A stretch of DNA of 64,000 bases from UBA4877 sp002399285 (GCA_036771835.1 DAIPGN010000006.1:1-64000); one strand, 5' to 3'; shown: positions 1 to 9,375, numbered from the stretch's first letter. Notes: generated by a model from the letters alone, not told the origin. Program-made: numbers and translations.

Positions 1-103
1 ATTATCGTCTGCGTTTATATTTATGCCCACCGTTTAACGAGCTGATGGAACCTCGGCCCGCTGTTCGTATCTCAAGTACCCCCGTCGAAACCTGCACGCC
101 CCC
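1..103 (-). ncRNA. ssrA: tmRNA, 5' part (3' part lies beyond the window edge)
   Basis: Transfer-messenger RNA, the partner of SmpB in rescuing stalled ribosomes. Read on the minus strand the RNA begins at about 103 with GGGGGCGTGCAGG followed by TTTCGACGGGGG, the usual tmRNA 5' end. Further on, the reading frame GCA GAC GAT AAT (A-D-D-N) appears at about 12-1, matching the start of a clostridial proteolysis tag, which would normally continue to an ALAA-like end. The tag stop codon and the tRNA-like 3' half are off the window. It follows smpB by only 6 bp, the common Firmicutes order. Confidence 0.93.
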
Positions 104-109
104 ATGATT

Positions 110-571
110 TCAGTAAAGATTCCGGACTTTAAAATCCCTCTCCGTTTCTCTCCTCAGCGTCTTTTCTGCTATAGCTTCTCGCTTGTCAAAGAGCTTTTTG
201 CCCTTCGCCACCGCTATCTCTATTTTTACCAAGCCGCTCTTGAAATACACCTTGGTCGGCACAATCGTGAACCCTTCTCTGGATATATACCCGGCCAGCT
301 TTGATATCTCGCGCTTGTGGAGCAGAAGTTTTCTCGGCCTCAAGGGATCCTTGTTGAAGATATTGCCCTTTTCATATGAACTTATATGCAAATCGTGCAC
401 AACGGCCTCGCCGTTTTCTATTTTTGCATAACTGTCCCTAATATTGACCTTTCCCATGCGAACGGACTTTACTTCGGTCCCTGAGAGCACGATGCCCGCT
501 TCATAGGTCTCCTCTATAAAATAGTCATGAAACGCCTTTTTATTTTGGGCAATGATCTTGATATCTTCTAT
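110..571 (-). CDS. smpB: SsrA-binding protein SmpB (probable ATA start)
   Basis: Binds tmRNA and brings it to stalled ribosomes. The frame contains the SmpB hallmarks KKAFHDYFIEETYEAG, LSGTEVKSVR and the basic C-terminus. The first conventional start codon in frame is a GTG at 490, but that would remove the conserved N-terminal strand KIIAQNKKAFHDYFIEE, which is encoded in frame directly upstream. An in-frame TAG at about 584-586 limits the extension. Between that stop and the conserved region there is no ATG, GTG or TTG in frame; an ATA at 571-569, 8 bp after a GGGGG Shine-Dalgarno run, gives MEDIKIIAQNKK and 153 residues, the normal family length. I therefore place the start there. Lies between rnr and ssrA. 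Confidence 0.9.
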   Translation of the reverse strand: MEDIKIIAQNKKAFHDYFIEETYEAGIVLSGTEVKSVRMGKVNIRDSYAKIENGEAVVHDLHISSYEKGNIFNKDPLRPRKLLLHKREISKLAGYISREGFTIVPTKVYFKSGLVKIEIAVAKGKKLFDKREAIAEKTLRRETERDFKVRNLY

Positions 572-641
572 ATGGATTACCCCCTAACCTTGCCTTTATA
601 TTATAGCAGGGATGTGCGGATTGTCAAGCCCATAGGCTTAC

Positions 642-2759
642 CTAACCTTCCAGTGCAAAATCTATCTGCCTGCGCGACACGTTCACCGCCGATACCGTTA
701 CTTGGACTTTATCGCCTATATTAAAGATCCTTTTAGTATGCTCTCCTATCAGCATGTGCTGTTCATCCACATAATGATAATAGTCATCCTTAAGACTGCT
801 CATAGTTACCAGGCCCTCAACAGTATTTTGCAGTTCCACAAAGAAGCCGAAGCTTGTCACGCTGGAGATAACTCCCTCATAGGCCATCCCTATCTTATCT
901 TTCATATACACGGCCTTTTCCAGATCGTCGCAGTCTCTTTCCACAGTCTGAGCGACCCTCTCCGTTTCGGAACTTGTCTGAGCCACCTTATTAAGGGTCT
1001 TTTCATAAAACCTGACTCTCTTAGTATCCATTCTGCCGTTGATTATATCCTTTATTATCCTGTGTATCTGAAGGTCCGGATACCTTCTTATGGGAGATGT
1101 AAAGTGAGTATAATATTTAACGGCAAGGGCAAAGTGAGGAAAATGTTCGTCAGAATATCTTGCCTGCTTCAGAGACCTCAAAAGCAAGGTGCTTATCACC
1201 AATTCTTCCGGCTTATCCTTGACTTTGTTCAGAAGTCCCTGGAGTGATCTCGGATGTACCTCCCCGCTGGCCAGGCCCTTGATGCCGAGCCCAAAATTAT
1301 GGATGAATTTGTTAAACTCCAGCAACTTATCCATATCCGGATTTTCATGTATCCTGTATATAAACGGATAGTGCAGCCAAAATACATGCTCGGCTATCGT
1401 CTCATTGCATACCAACATAAACTCTTCGATCATGAGGTGAGCTATGTTTCTTTCCCTCTTGGTTATGTCCACCGGATAATCATTTTCATCCAAGATGACC
1501 TGTGTCTCAGGTATCTCAAACTCAATGCTGCCTCTCTTCAGCCTTTTCTCATTCAATATAAGAGCCAATTCCTTCATCAGCATGAAATCATCGGTGAGAT
1601 AGGCATATCTCTGCGCAATAGGCTCGTCATTTCCTTTCAAGATGCTATATACCTGATTATACGTCATCCTTTCTCTGCTCTTTATAAAGCTCTCTTTTAT
1701 ATCATATTTCACCACGTTGCCCTTTGTGTCTATTTCCATTATGCAGCTTAACGTCAATCTCACTTCTCCCGGCCGGAGACTGCAAAGACCGTTGGATAAT
1801 TTGAAAGGAAGCATCGGTATGACGCGTCCTGGTATGTATACGCTGGTCCCCCGCTTTCTTGCCTCTTTATCGACGGCGGATTTTTCTTTTACATAGTGCG
1901 ATACATCGGCAATATGCACGCCCAACAAATAATTCCCATCGGAGAGCTTTTTAACCGATACGGCGTCGTCAAAATCCTTGGCGTCTTCGCCGTCTATGGT
2001 AACGATGTTTTCCCCCGTCAGGTCCAACCTCCCGATAAGGTCATCCTCCGCGACCTTATCTTCCATATTTTCAGCCTGTCGTACCACCTTTTCGGGAAAT
2101 TCCACTTCCAGGTCATGCATCTTGATTATTGCCATTATCTCGGTATCTATGTCATCCTCATTGCCCAGTACCTCTATGATGCGGCCCTCAGGGTTCCTTC
2201 GCGGCTGCGGATATTTAGTGATCTCAGCCACTACCTTATAACCGTGTTTCGCACCGTTAAAGGCGTCCCTAGGTATAAACACATCGTAGTACATCCTCTT
2301 GTCGTCGGGAACAACAAAACCGTAATTATTGTTATACTCAAATCTGCCTATGACCTTTGCCACAGCCCTTTTGAGTATTCTTATGACCTCTCCTTCCTGC
2401 CTTCTGCCATTCTCACCTTCTCCCGCCAGTTTTACAAGGACTCTGTCCCCATTCATGGCTCCATTCATATTGGAAGAAGGTATAAATATATCTTCCTCGT
2501 CGCCATCCCTCAAGAGAAAGCCGAAGCCCTTTTCATTGCCCTGTATTTCACCCGAAACCATATCCATATTTTGAGGCAGTCCATACAAACCCGTGCTGCT
2601 TTTGATTATCCTGCCTTCCTTTTCCAACTCCTTTAATACCCTTTCCGTCTGCTTTTTTTCACCCTTGCCAATATCAAAGACCTTCATAAGTTCATTTAAA
2701 CTCAAAGGTCTGTATGATTCTTCATTCATATATTCCTGTATCTTCTCTTTGATTCCCAT
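642..2759 (-). CDS. rnr: ribonuclease R
   Basis: 3'-5' exoribonuclease of the RNB family that degrades structured RNA and cooperates with tmRNA-SmpB on non-stop messages. 705 residues. Order seen: N-terminal winged-helix segment (about 1-65), cold-shock-like domains (about 70-195), RNB catalytic domain with the acidic cluster IDGEDAKDFDDA at 255-266 and the downstream HFTSPIRRYPDLQIHR motif, then a C-terminal S1 domain from about 625 (YEGVISSVTSFGFFVEL). It starts 5 bp after the HD-domain gene with only a weak ribosome-binding site, which suggests translational coupling. Downstream are smpB and ssrA, the usual partners. Confidence 0.97.
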   Translation of the reverse strand: MGIKEKIQEYMNEESYRPLSLNELMKVFDIGKGEKKQTERVLKELEKEGRIIKSSTGLYGLPQNMDMVSGEIQGNEKGFGFLLRDGDEEDIFIPSSNMNGAMNGDRVLVKLAGEGENGRRQEGEVIRILKRAVAKVIGRFEYNNNYGFVVPDDKRMYYDVFIPRDAFNGAKHGYKVVAEITKYPQPRRNPEGRIIEVLGNEDDIDTEIMAIIKMHDLEVEFPEKVVRQAENMEDKVAEDDLIGRLDLTGENIVTIDGEDAKDFDDAVSVKKLSDGNYLLGVHIADVSHYVKEKSAVDKEARKRGTSVYIPGRVIPMLPFKLSNGLCSLRPGEVRLTLSCIMEIDTKGNVVKYDIKESFIKSRERMTYNQVYSILKGNDEPIAQRYAYLTDDFMLMKELALILNEKRLKRGSIEFEIPETQVILDENDYPVDITKRERNIAHLMIEEFMLVCNETIAEHVFWLHYPFIYRIHENPDMDKLLEFNKFIHNFGLGIKGLASGEVHPRSLQGLLNKVKDKPEELVISTLLLRSLKQARYSDEHFPHFALAVKYYTHFTSPIRRYPDLQIHRIIKDIINGRMDTKRVRFYEKTLNKVAQTSSETERVAQTVERDCDDLEKAVYMKDKIGMAYEGVISSVTSFGFFVELQNTVEGLVTMSSLKDDYYHYVDEQHMLIGEHTKRIFNIGDKVQVTVSAVNVSRRQIDFALEG

Positions 2760-2764
2760 AGGTT

Positions 2765-3316
2765 TTATAAGCCGAGGTCTCCGGCTGATTTTTTCATCTC
2801 CTCCAAAGCTATTTCAAAAAATTCATCCAGCGTAAGGCCGAGTTCTTCGCAGGACTTTATCTGTTCTCTGCTGGCTCCCCTTGCAAAAGCCTTATCCTTA
2901 AATTTTTTCTTTATGGAGCTGACTTTTACGTCCTCCAGCTTTTTTGACGGCATGACCATTGCTACAGCCGTAATTAATCCGGAAAGCGGATCGGCCGCAT
3001 AGAGCGCCTTGTCTAAGAGGCTTTCTCTCGGTATGCCGTGCATTTCATTATGTACCTTGACTGCATGGGTCACTTCCTCATCCAACCCCATCTTTTCAAG
3101 CATTTCTGCGCCTACCAGACTATGAGATGCTGGGTCATCCGCCGTCTGCTCATAATCGATATCATGAAGGAGCCCGGTAAGTGCCCATTTCTCTTCATCC
3201 TGACCAAGCTTTTTGGCCAGGCCCCTCATTATCGCCTCGGTAGCGATCATATGATCAATCAAACTCTCTTTGGAAACATGTTCGTGTATTTTTTGCAAAG
3301 CTTCTTTTCTGTCCAT
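2765..3316 (-). CDS. HD-domain (HDIG type) metal-dependent phosphohydrolase
   Basis: 183 residues with a single HD domain: histidines near residues 20-28, the HDIDYE motif at about 51-56 and HSLVGAEML after it, then a conserved helix NEMHGIPRE. The family hydrolyses phosphate esters, often of nucleotides, but the substrate cannot be told from sequence. A strong GGAGG lies 7 bp before the ATG. It sits between hppA, whose terminator lies upstream, and rnr, so it may begin its own transcript with rnr-smpB-ssrA. Confidence 0.85.
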   Translation of the reverse strand: MDRKEALQKIHEHVSKESLIDHMIATEAIMRGLAKKLGQDEEKWALTGLLHDIDYEQTADDPASHSLVGAEMLEKMGLDEEVTHAVKVHNEMHGIPRESLLDKALYAADPLSGLITAVAMVMPSKKLEDVKVSSIKKKFKDKAFARGASREQIKSCEELGLTLDEFFEIALEEMKKSAGDLGL

Positions 3317-3377
3317 TTTTTGACCTCCACTTTAGTATGTTACAAACATTATAATAAAATGAGCAGGGAATTACAAT

Positions 3378-3417
3378 TTAAAAAAGCACCTCTCGGTGCT
3401 TACATAAAGAGAGGTGC
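3378..3417 (-). terminator. intrinsic terminator overlapping the hppA stop codon
   Basis: On the minus strand GCACCTCTC and GAGAGGTGC form a 9-bp stem (3409-3417 with 3386-3394) followed by TTTTTTAA. The 5' arm encodes the last residues of HppA, so the hairpin straddles the stop codon at 3402-3400. It would end the glycolysis-secG-hppA transcript before the HD protein and rnr. Confidence 0.85.
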
Positions 3418-5358
3418 AAAAACCAACGCCACTATGGTCATAAGTTTTATCAATATATTCAATGATGGTCCCGCCGTATCCTTAAAGGGATCGCCGACCG
3501 TATCGCCCACCACTGCGGCCTTATGGGCCTCGCTTCCCTTACCACCAAAGTTGCCTGCCTCAATATATTTTTTGGCGTTATCCCAAGCGCCGCCCGAGTT
3601 GGCCATCTGTATTGCCACAAGCACTCCGGTCACCACGGCTCCGGTCAGCAGCCCGCCCAAAGCTTCCCTGCCCAGTACTACGCCCACTAATATAGGCGCT
3701 ATGACTGCGATCAGACCGGGCACTATCATTTCTCTTATGGCGGCATCGGTGCTTATCGCCACACACTTTTCATAGTCAGGCCTGCCGCTTCCTTCCATTA
3801 TACCGGGTATCTCCCTAAACTGCCGTCTCACTTCTTCTATCATCTTATATGCAGCCTTACCTACCGCCTCCATGGACATGGATGCAAACAGGTACGGAAG
3901 CATGCCGCCTATAAACAGACCTGCTATTACATAAGGATTAAGCAGATCAATGGTTTTAAGCCCTACTGCCTGGCAATATGATACAAACAGCGACAAAGCG
4001 GTCAGCGCAGCGGAACCGATCGCATATCCCTTGCCTATGGCGGCGGTCGTATTGCCCACGGAATCCAGCTGATCCGTGATATTCCTCACACTCTCCGGCA
4101 TATCCGCCATTTCCGCAATGCCTCCGGCATTATCGGCAATAGGACCGTATGAGTCGACCGATACGGTCATGCCCGTAGTAGCCAGCATCCCGACTGCAGA
4201 GAGGGCAATGCCGTATACTCCCATAAACTTAAATGCGATGATAGTTGCTGCGGCGATCAATATCAGCGGCCATGCGGTAGAAGTCATGCCCACGGCCAGG
4301 CCGCTGATGATGGTCGTGCCCGCACCGGTCTCAGATTGTTGGGCTATATGTTTGACAGGTGCATAGTCTGCAGACGTATAATATTCCGTTATCTGACCTA
4401 TCGCCACACCTACTGCAAGCCCGGAAAGCACAGCCCAAAGAGCATTGAGATCGCCAAACATGGCCCTGCTTAAGAAAAAAGTTGTAATAATGACGATGAT
4501 ATTGCTTACATAAGTACCCATCATCAAAGCTCTCTGTGGATTTCCGTTATCACTGCCCCTCACAAACATACTGCCGATAAGTGAAGCCAATATACCTGCG
4601 CCCGCTATGTAAAACGGAAACAGAACATAGTTTGCATCCTTCATGACCAAGGCTCCCACGGTAATAGCCGATACTATGGACCCTACATAGGATTCAAAAA
4701 GGTCAGCACCCATTCCTGCCACGTCGCCCACATTGTCTCCGACATTATCAGCTATCACAGCCGGATTCCTGGGGTCATCCTCGGGAATACCCGCCTCCAC
4801 TTTACCCACCAGATCTGCCCCAACATCTGCGGCCTTCGTATATATGCCGCCGCCGACCCTGGCAAAAAGAGCAATGGAACTTGCGCCTAAACTATAGCCG
4901 GTGATTATATCCGGGTCCTTAAAGATCATATAAAGAACACCCAAACCTAAAAGGCCAAGCCCGACAACGGACATTCCCATGACAGATCCACCGGAAAAAG
5001 CGATGTTGAGCGCTTTATTCATACTGCTTCTGGCAGCATTCGTCGTTCTGGCATTAGCTCTGGTAGCCACACTCATACCTATGTACCCGGATAAGACAGA
5101 AAATAGTCCTCCCACTACAAAGCAAAGACCGGTAAGCCAGTTTATGACAAAGCCAAGGATAAAAAACATAACAACTATAAATATTGCTATGACCCTGTAC
5201 TCGCGGCGAAGAAATGCCATGGCACCTTCATGTATAAAATTAGAGAGTTCCTGCATCCTTTCATTGCCAGGATCCTCTCTCAATACACGGGAGGCTTGAT
5301 AATAAGCGAATATCAGGGCCAACACACCGATAAGCGGAGCAAGATATAAATAGCCCAT
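3400..5358 (-). CDS. hppA: membrane-bound ion-pumping pyrophosphatase, K+-dependent type
   Basis: Multi-spanning membrane enzyme that couples pyrophosphate hydrolysis to H+ or Na+ export. About 652 residues with some 16 membrane segments. Substrate-binding motifs are clear: KAADVGADLVGKVEAG, DNVGDNVGDVAGMGADLFES and, near the C-terminus, DTVGDPFKDTAGPSLN. The motif GNTTAAIGKG has Ala where K+-independent enzymes have Lys, so this belongs to the K+-dependent class; whether it pumps Na+ or H+ is not decided here. The ATG at 5358 is chosen over the TTG two codons upstream because AGGAGG lies 6 bp before it. Sits between secG and the HD gene, an unusual neighbour in this operon. Confidence 0.96.
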   Translation of the reverse strand: MGYLYLAPLIGVLALIFAYYQASRVLREDPGNERMQELSNFIHEGAMAFLRREYRVIAIFIVVMFFILGFVINWLTGLCFVVGGLFSVLSGYIGMSVATRANARTTNAARSSMNKALNIAFSGGSVMGMSVVGLGLLGLGVLYMIFKDPDIITGYSLGASSIALFARVGGGIYTKAADVGADLVGKVEAGIPEDDPRNPAVIADNVGDNVGDVAGMGADLFESYVGSIVSAITVGALVMKDANYVLFPFYIAGAGILASLIGSMFVRGSDNGNPQRALMMGTYVSNIIVIITTFFLSRAMFGDLNALWAVLSGLAVGVAIGQITEYYTSADYAPVKHIAQQSETGAGTTIISGLAVGMTSTAWPLILIAAATIIAFKFMGVYGIALSAVGMLATTGMTVSVDSYGPIADNAGGIAEMADMPESVRNITDQLDSVGNTTAAIGKGYAIGSAALTALSLFVSYCQAVGLKTIDLLNPYVIAGLFIGGMLPYLFASMSMEAVGKAAYKMIEEVRRQFREIPGIMEGSGRPDYEKCVAISTDAAIREMIVPGLIAVIAPILVGVVLGREALGGLLTGAVVTGVLVAIQMANSGGAWDNAKKYIEAGNFGGKGSEAHKAAVVGDTVGDPFKDTAGPSLNILIKLMTIVALVFAPLFM

Positions 5359-5382
5359 TTTCAACCTCCTCTATCAATTAAA

Positions 5383-5622
5383 TTATCTTAATAATATAGT
5401 GAGAACCACGGAAGTTACTATAAATGCCACGGCAGATATCGCGGTTATTCTGGATAAAGTAGCATCCAACGTTCTGGCTCTGTTTTTGCCGAATAGGCTC
5501 TCAGCACCTCCCGCAACCGTACCTTGAACACCGGATTCCTTAGCGGACTGTAATAATACGACAAAAGTAAGTACGATAGCTATTAAAAGATGAATTACCT
5601 TTAGAGTTGTAACCAATCTCAT
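5383..5622 (-). CDS. secG: preprotein translocase subunit SecG
   Basis: Small accessory subunit of the SecYEG channel. About 79 residues with two hydrophobic helices around a short loop that holds the family-typical LLQSAKESGVQGTVAGGAESLFGKNRARTLD pattern (key residues LLQ, GG, F-G, R-T). The start is uncertain: a GTG at 5634, an ATG at 5622 and a TTG at 5616 are all possible near a GGGTGGG ribosome-binding site. Its place after eno is the common Firmicutes arrangement, and hppA follows 24 bp later. Confidence 0.92.
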   Translation of the reverse strand: MRLVTTLKVIHLLIAIVLTFVVLLQSAKESGVQGTVAGGAESLFGKNRARTLDATLSRITAISAVAFIVTSVVLTILLR

Positions 5623-5684
5623 CCCACCCTTCACTATTTTATCTTCAATGTAAGTATTTTAGCATAATATTGTCTAGTTTACAA

Positions 5685-5725
5685 CCATAAAATGGACCAT
5701 GTATATTAAATGGCCCATTTTATGG
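5685..5725 (-). terminator. stem-loop between eno and secG
   Basis: CCATAAAATGG and its partner CCCATTTTATGG form a long, nearly perfect stem with inner pairs CCAT/ATGG. No U-run follows on either strand, so it is a weak terminator at best and may instead be a processing or stabilising hairpin that lowers expression downstream of eno. Confidence 0.5.
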
Positions 5726-5788
5726 CATACTTAACTTTAATTTGAGTTATAATGTATATCACATATTGGGATAGTGATACATTAATCA

Positions 5789-7075
5789 TTACTTCAAATT
5801 ATAAAAGGCAGCCAATCCAAGAAATTCTGCAGTCTCTCCCAACTCCTCTTCAATCCTTAAAAGCTGGTTATATTTTGCAACTCTCTCCGTCCTTGAAGGA
5901 GCACCCGTTTTTATAAAGCCTGTGTTCAATCCGACGACCAGATCCGCAATGGTAGTATCCTCCGTCTCACCGGAACGGTGCGAAATTATAGCGGTATATC
6001 CGGCTCTCTCCGCCATCTTTATCGCTTCCAAAGTCTCCGTAAGGGTACCAATCTGGTTTACCTTAATGAGTATAGAATTTGCAACTCCTATCTCTATACC
6101 CTTGGCAAGCCTTTCGGTATTTGTAACAAACAAATCATCGCCCACAAGCTGTACTTTTTTGCCCAGCTTATCATTCAATGCCTTCCAGCCATCCCAATCT
6201 TCCTCGGCCATGCCATCCTCGATCGAAAATATGGGATACCTGGATGTCAGATCCTCATAATATGAAATTAATTCTTCCGCGCTTCTTACCAGGCCCTCGC
6301 CGTCAAAATGATATTTACCATCATCCTTATAGAGCTCGGACGACGCCACATCAATAGCAAGGCCAACATCCACTCCGGGCTTATAATCTGCTTTTTCAAT
6401 AGCCTCGACTATAACCTTGAGCGCCTCTTCATTAGACGTTAGGTTAGGTGCAAAACCGCCTTCGTCACCCACCGTTGTCGATAGCCCCATTGACTTCAGC
6501 ACAGACTGCAAGGAATGAAATACCTCGACGCCTATCCTTAAAGCCTCGGCAAATGTCTTTGCGCCTACGGGCATTATCATGAATTCCTGTATATCGACAT
6601 TGTTATCCGCATGCTTGCCGCCATTCAAAATATTCATCATCGGCACGGGAAGCACCTTGGCATTTGAACCGCCAAGATATCTGTACAGCGGCATATCAAG
6701 ATCGTCGGCAGCTGCATGCGCACAAGCCAATGATACGCCCAGCATGGCATTGGCACCAAGTTTACCTTTGTTTGGCGTTCCATCCATTTCCCTTAACAGC
6801 TTATCTATATATACCTGATCTGCGGCATCGAGCCCTACAAGCTCGGGTGCTATTATCTCATTCACATTTTCTACGGCTTTCAATACGCCCTTGCCGTTAT
6901 AGCGATTTTTGTCGCCATCCCTTAATTCCACGGCTTCAAATGTGCCTGTGGACGCACCGGACGGCACGGATGCCCTTCCCAATATTCCATCCTCTAAGAG
7001 GACTTCAACCTCTATAGTCGGATTTCCTCTTGAATCCAATATTTCTCTCGCATGTACATCCATTATTGTTGACAT
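5789..7075 (-). CDS. eno: enolase
   Basis: Interconverts 2-phosphoglycerate and phosphoenolpyruvate in glycolysis. 428 residues, full length. Visible landmarks: N-terminal AREILDSRGNPTIEVEV, VGDEGGFAPN with the catalytic Glu, the metal-binding segments SIEDGMAEEDW and LVGDDLFVTN, and the C-terminal signature ISHRSGETEDTTIADL. The start ATG is preceded by AAGGAG, which lies inside the end of gpmI. Last glycolytic gene of the operon. Confidence 0.99.
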   Translation of the reverse strand: MSTIMDVHAREILDSRGNPTIEVEVLLEDGILGRASVPSGASTGTFEAVELRDGDKNRYNGKGVLKAVENVNEIIAPELVGLDAADQVYIDKLLREMDGTPNKGKLGANAMLGVSLACAHAAADDLDMPLYRYLGGSNAKVLPVPMMNILNGGKHADNNVDIQEFMIMPVGAKTFAEALRIGVEVFHSLQSVLKSMGLSTTVGDEGGFAPNLTSNEEALKVIVEAIEKADYKPGVDVGLAIDVASSELYKDDGKYHFDGEGLVRSAEELISYYEDLTSRYPIFSIEDGMAEEDWDGWKALNDKLGKKVQLVGDDLFVTNTERLAKGIEIGVANSILIKVNQIGTLTETLEAIKMAERAGYTAIISHRSGETEDTTIADLVVGLNTGFIKTGAPSRTERVAKYNQLLRIEEELGETAEFLGLAAFYNLK

Positions 7076-7077
7076 AT

Positions 7078-8622
7078 TTATTTCTCCTTCCTAATGATAA
7101 GATCCTGCCCCGTCATTTCCTTAGGTATCGGTTCACGCATCATATCCAGGATAGTAGGCGCTATATCGCAAAGCCGTCCGCTATCTTTAAGTGAGATATC
7201 ATCTTCTCCGATTACTATAAGAGGCACAGGATTGGTGGTGTGTGCGGTATGCGGTGCGTTTGTCGACTCATCCCACATCATTTCGGCATTGCCATGGTCG
7301 GCTGTGATCAGAGCTTTCCCTCCTGTCGCTATTACCTTTTCCACCACTCTGCCAACGCATTCATCAACTGTCTCCACGGCTTTGCGTGCTGCATCGAATA
7401 TACCTGTGTGGCCGACCATATCGCAATTGGCATAGTTGAGTATAATAAGATTATACTTCCCACCGTCTATGCGCTTTATAACCTCATCGGTCACCTCATG
7501 GGCGCTCATTTCCGGCTGCAGATCATAGGTCGCCACCTTCGGCGAGGGAATGAGCGCTCTGTCTTCGCCATTATTAGGTTCCTCGACTCCACCGTTGAAG
7601 AAGAATGTCACATGAGCGTATTTTTCCGTCTCGGCTATCCTCAGCTGTTTCAAACCCAGTTTACTTACATACTCGCCCAGCGTATTTACATACACTTCCG
7701 GCGGATAAGCAACATGCACGTTAGTCAAAGTATCTTCGTACTGCGTCATAGTCACGAAATAAGTAGAGAAACACCCCTTTTCTCTGACAAAACCGGTAAA
7801 ATCTTTATCCGTAAAGGCATGTGACAACTGTCTGGCTCTGTCTGCCCTGAAGTTGAAAAATATAACGGAATCATTTTTATCTATCACAGCAACAGCTTTA
7901 TCATTCCTCTTTATGACCGTGGGAACTACAAATTCATCATTGATGCCTTCTTCATAGGATGTCTTGACCGCCGACACAGGGTCGTCCGCCGTTCTTCCAG
8001 TGCCCATCACCATGGCGTCATAGGCCTTTTTCACTCTGTCCCACCTTTTATCTCTGTCCATAGCATAATATCTGCCTGAAACAGTAGCTATTTCTCCCAC
8101 ACCTATTTCCCGGATTTTTTGTTCAAGTTCCTCTATATATTCAGCAGCGGATTGCGGCGGTGTATCTCTGCCGTCAAGGAAAGCATGGATCACTACTTTT
8201 CTTATGCCATTGTCCTTAGCCATACGAAGCAACGCATAGAGATGATCGCTGTGGCTGTGCACTCCTCCGGGCGACACCAACCCCATGATATGAAGCTGAG
8301 AATTATTTGCTTTTACATTGTCCATCGCTTCCTTCAGCACAGAATTCTCAAAGAAATCACCTTCGTTGATCTCCTTCGTTATTCTCGTCAGCTCCTGGTA
8401 GACGACCCTGCCTGCTCCTATGTTCATATGCCCGACTTCCGAATTGCCCATCTGCCCTTGCGGAAGGCCGACGGCCAGGCCGGAGCAGAGCAGCCTTGTG
8501 TTTGGGTACTTTTCAAAATAACTGTCTAAATTAGGTGTATATGCCTTTTTTATCGCATTATATTTGACATCTTCACTCAAACCGTATCCGTCCATAATGA
8601 TCAATGCACATAAATTATCCAT
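7078..8622 (-). CDS. gpmI: 2,3-bisphosphoglycerate-independent phosphoglycerate mutase
   Basis: Mn-dependent alkaline-phosphatase-superfamily mutase converting 3-phosphoglycerate to 2-phosphoglycerate. About 514 residues. N-terminal metal site LIIMDGYG, phospho-serine motif QMGNSEVGHMNIGAGR, DGRDTPP loop, and C-terminal TADHGNAEMM with metal ligands. The ATG at 8622 is preferred to the longer frame start at 8661: GAGGAG lies 7 bp before it and it overlaps the tpiA stop by 8 bp, consistent with translational coupling. Followed 2 bp later by eno. Confidence 0.98.
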   Translation of the reverse strand: MDNLCALIIMDGYGLSEDVKYNAIKKAYTPNLDSYFEKYPNTRLLCSGLAVGLPQGQMGNSEVGHMNIGAGRVVYQELTRITKEINEGDFFENSVLKEAMDNVKANNSQLHIMGLVSPGGVHSHSDHLYALLRMAKDNGIRKVVIHAFLDGRDTPPQSAAEYIEELEQKIREIGVGEIATVSGRYYAMDRDKRWDRVKKAYDAMVMGTGRTADDPVSAVKTSYEEGINDEFVVPTVIKRNDKAVAVIDKNDSVIFFNFRADRARQLSHAFTDKDFTGFVREKGCFSTYFVTMTQYEDTLTNVHVAYPPEVYVNTLGEYVSKLGLKQLRIAETEKYAHVTFFFNGGVEEPNNGEDRALIPSPKVATYDLQPEMSAHEVTDEVIKRIDGGKYNLIILNYANCDMVGHTGIFDAARKAVETVDECVGRVVEKVIATGGKALITADHGNAEMMWDESTNAPHTAHTTNPVPLIVIGEDDISLKDSGRLCDIAPTILDMMREPIPKEMTGQDLIIRKEK

Positions 8623-9364
8623 TTCGATTCTCCTCAAAATTGACAATGCGGGAAAATTCATTCGCCTTTAAGCTGGCGCCGCCGACCAGCGCTCCATCTA
8701 TGTCGTTCATTGCCATCAATCCCTTTATGTTGCCCGACTTAACGCTTCCGCCATACAGTATCCTGACGTCATCGCCTATACCAAGCAGATTGTCAACCTT
8801 CGTTCTTATAAAGCCTATCACAGCCTGCGCATCTTCCGGCGAGGCATTCTTCCCTGTCCCTATAGCCCATATCGGCTCATATGCTACAGTAAGCTGCTCC
8901 GTATCAACATCCTCTAAATCCAACGTGAGTTCGCGTTCTATTTTGTCTAACGCTTTACCGCTCTCTCTTTCTTCCAATGTCTCTCCAACACATAAGATCG
9001 GTTTCAGTCCGTGTTTTATACATGCTTTCATCTTTAAATTCAATATTTCGTCATCCTCTTTAAAATAGCCGCGTCTTTCGGAATGACCAATTATAACATA
9101 TTCTACCCCCATTTTGCCTAACATAAGAGGAGATATTTCGCCGGTATAGGCGCCGCTGTCTTCCCAGCACATATTTTGTGCACCGAGCTTTATACCGATG
9201 CCTTCCATCTCTTTGTAAACAGCCTCTAAATCTACAAACGGAGGTATAACGACTGTCTCCACGCTTTTGTCTAATCTATAGCCTAGGAATTCATCCATAA
9301 ATTTCTTGGCTTCATCCGGTCCCATATTCATCTTCCAATTCCCTGCTATTAACGGTCTTCTCAT
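8615..9364 (-). CDS. tpiA: triosephosphate isomerase
   Basis: Interconverts dihydroxyacetone phosphate and glyceraldehyde 3-phosphate. 249 residues, a single TIM barrel. GNWKMN at residues 7-12 with the substrate Lys, VIIGHSERR with the catalytic His, AYEPIWAIGTG with the catalytic Glu, and the phosphate loop LYGGSVKSGN are all present. Good AGGTGG site before the ATG. Between pgk (11 bp upstream) and gpmI (8 bp overlap). Confidence 0.99.
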   Translation of the reverse strand: MRRPLIAGNWKMNMGPDEAKKFMDEFLGYRLDKSVETVVIPPFVDLEAVYKEMEGIGIKLGAQNMCWEDSGAYTGEISPLMLGKMGVEYVIIGHSERRGYFKEDDEILNLKMKACIKHGLKPILCVGETLEERESGKALDKIERELTLDLEDVDTEQLTVAYEPIWAIGTGKNASPEDAQAVIGFIRTKVDNLLGIGDDVRILYGGSVKSGNIKGLMAMNDIDGALVGGASLKANEFSRIVNFEENRNG

Positions 9365-9375
9365 TTTATCACCAC

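Noticed and set aside
1896..2636. Long plus-strand frame opposite rnr (246 residues)
   Set aside because: Shadow of rnr in the reverse frame; no ribosome-binding site and no family resemblance.
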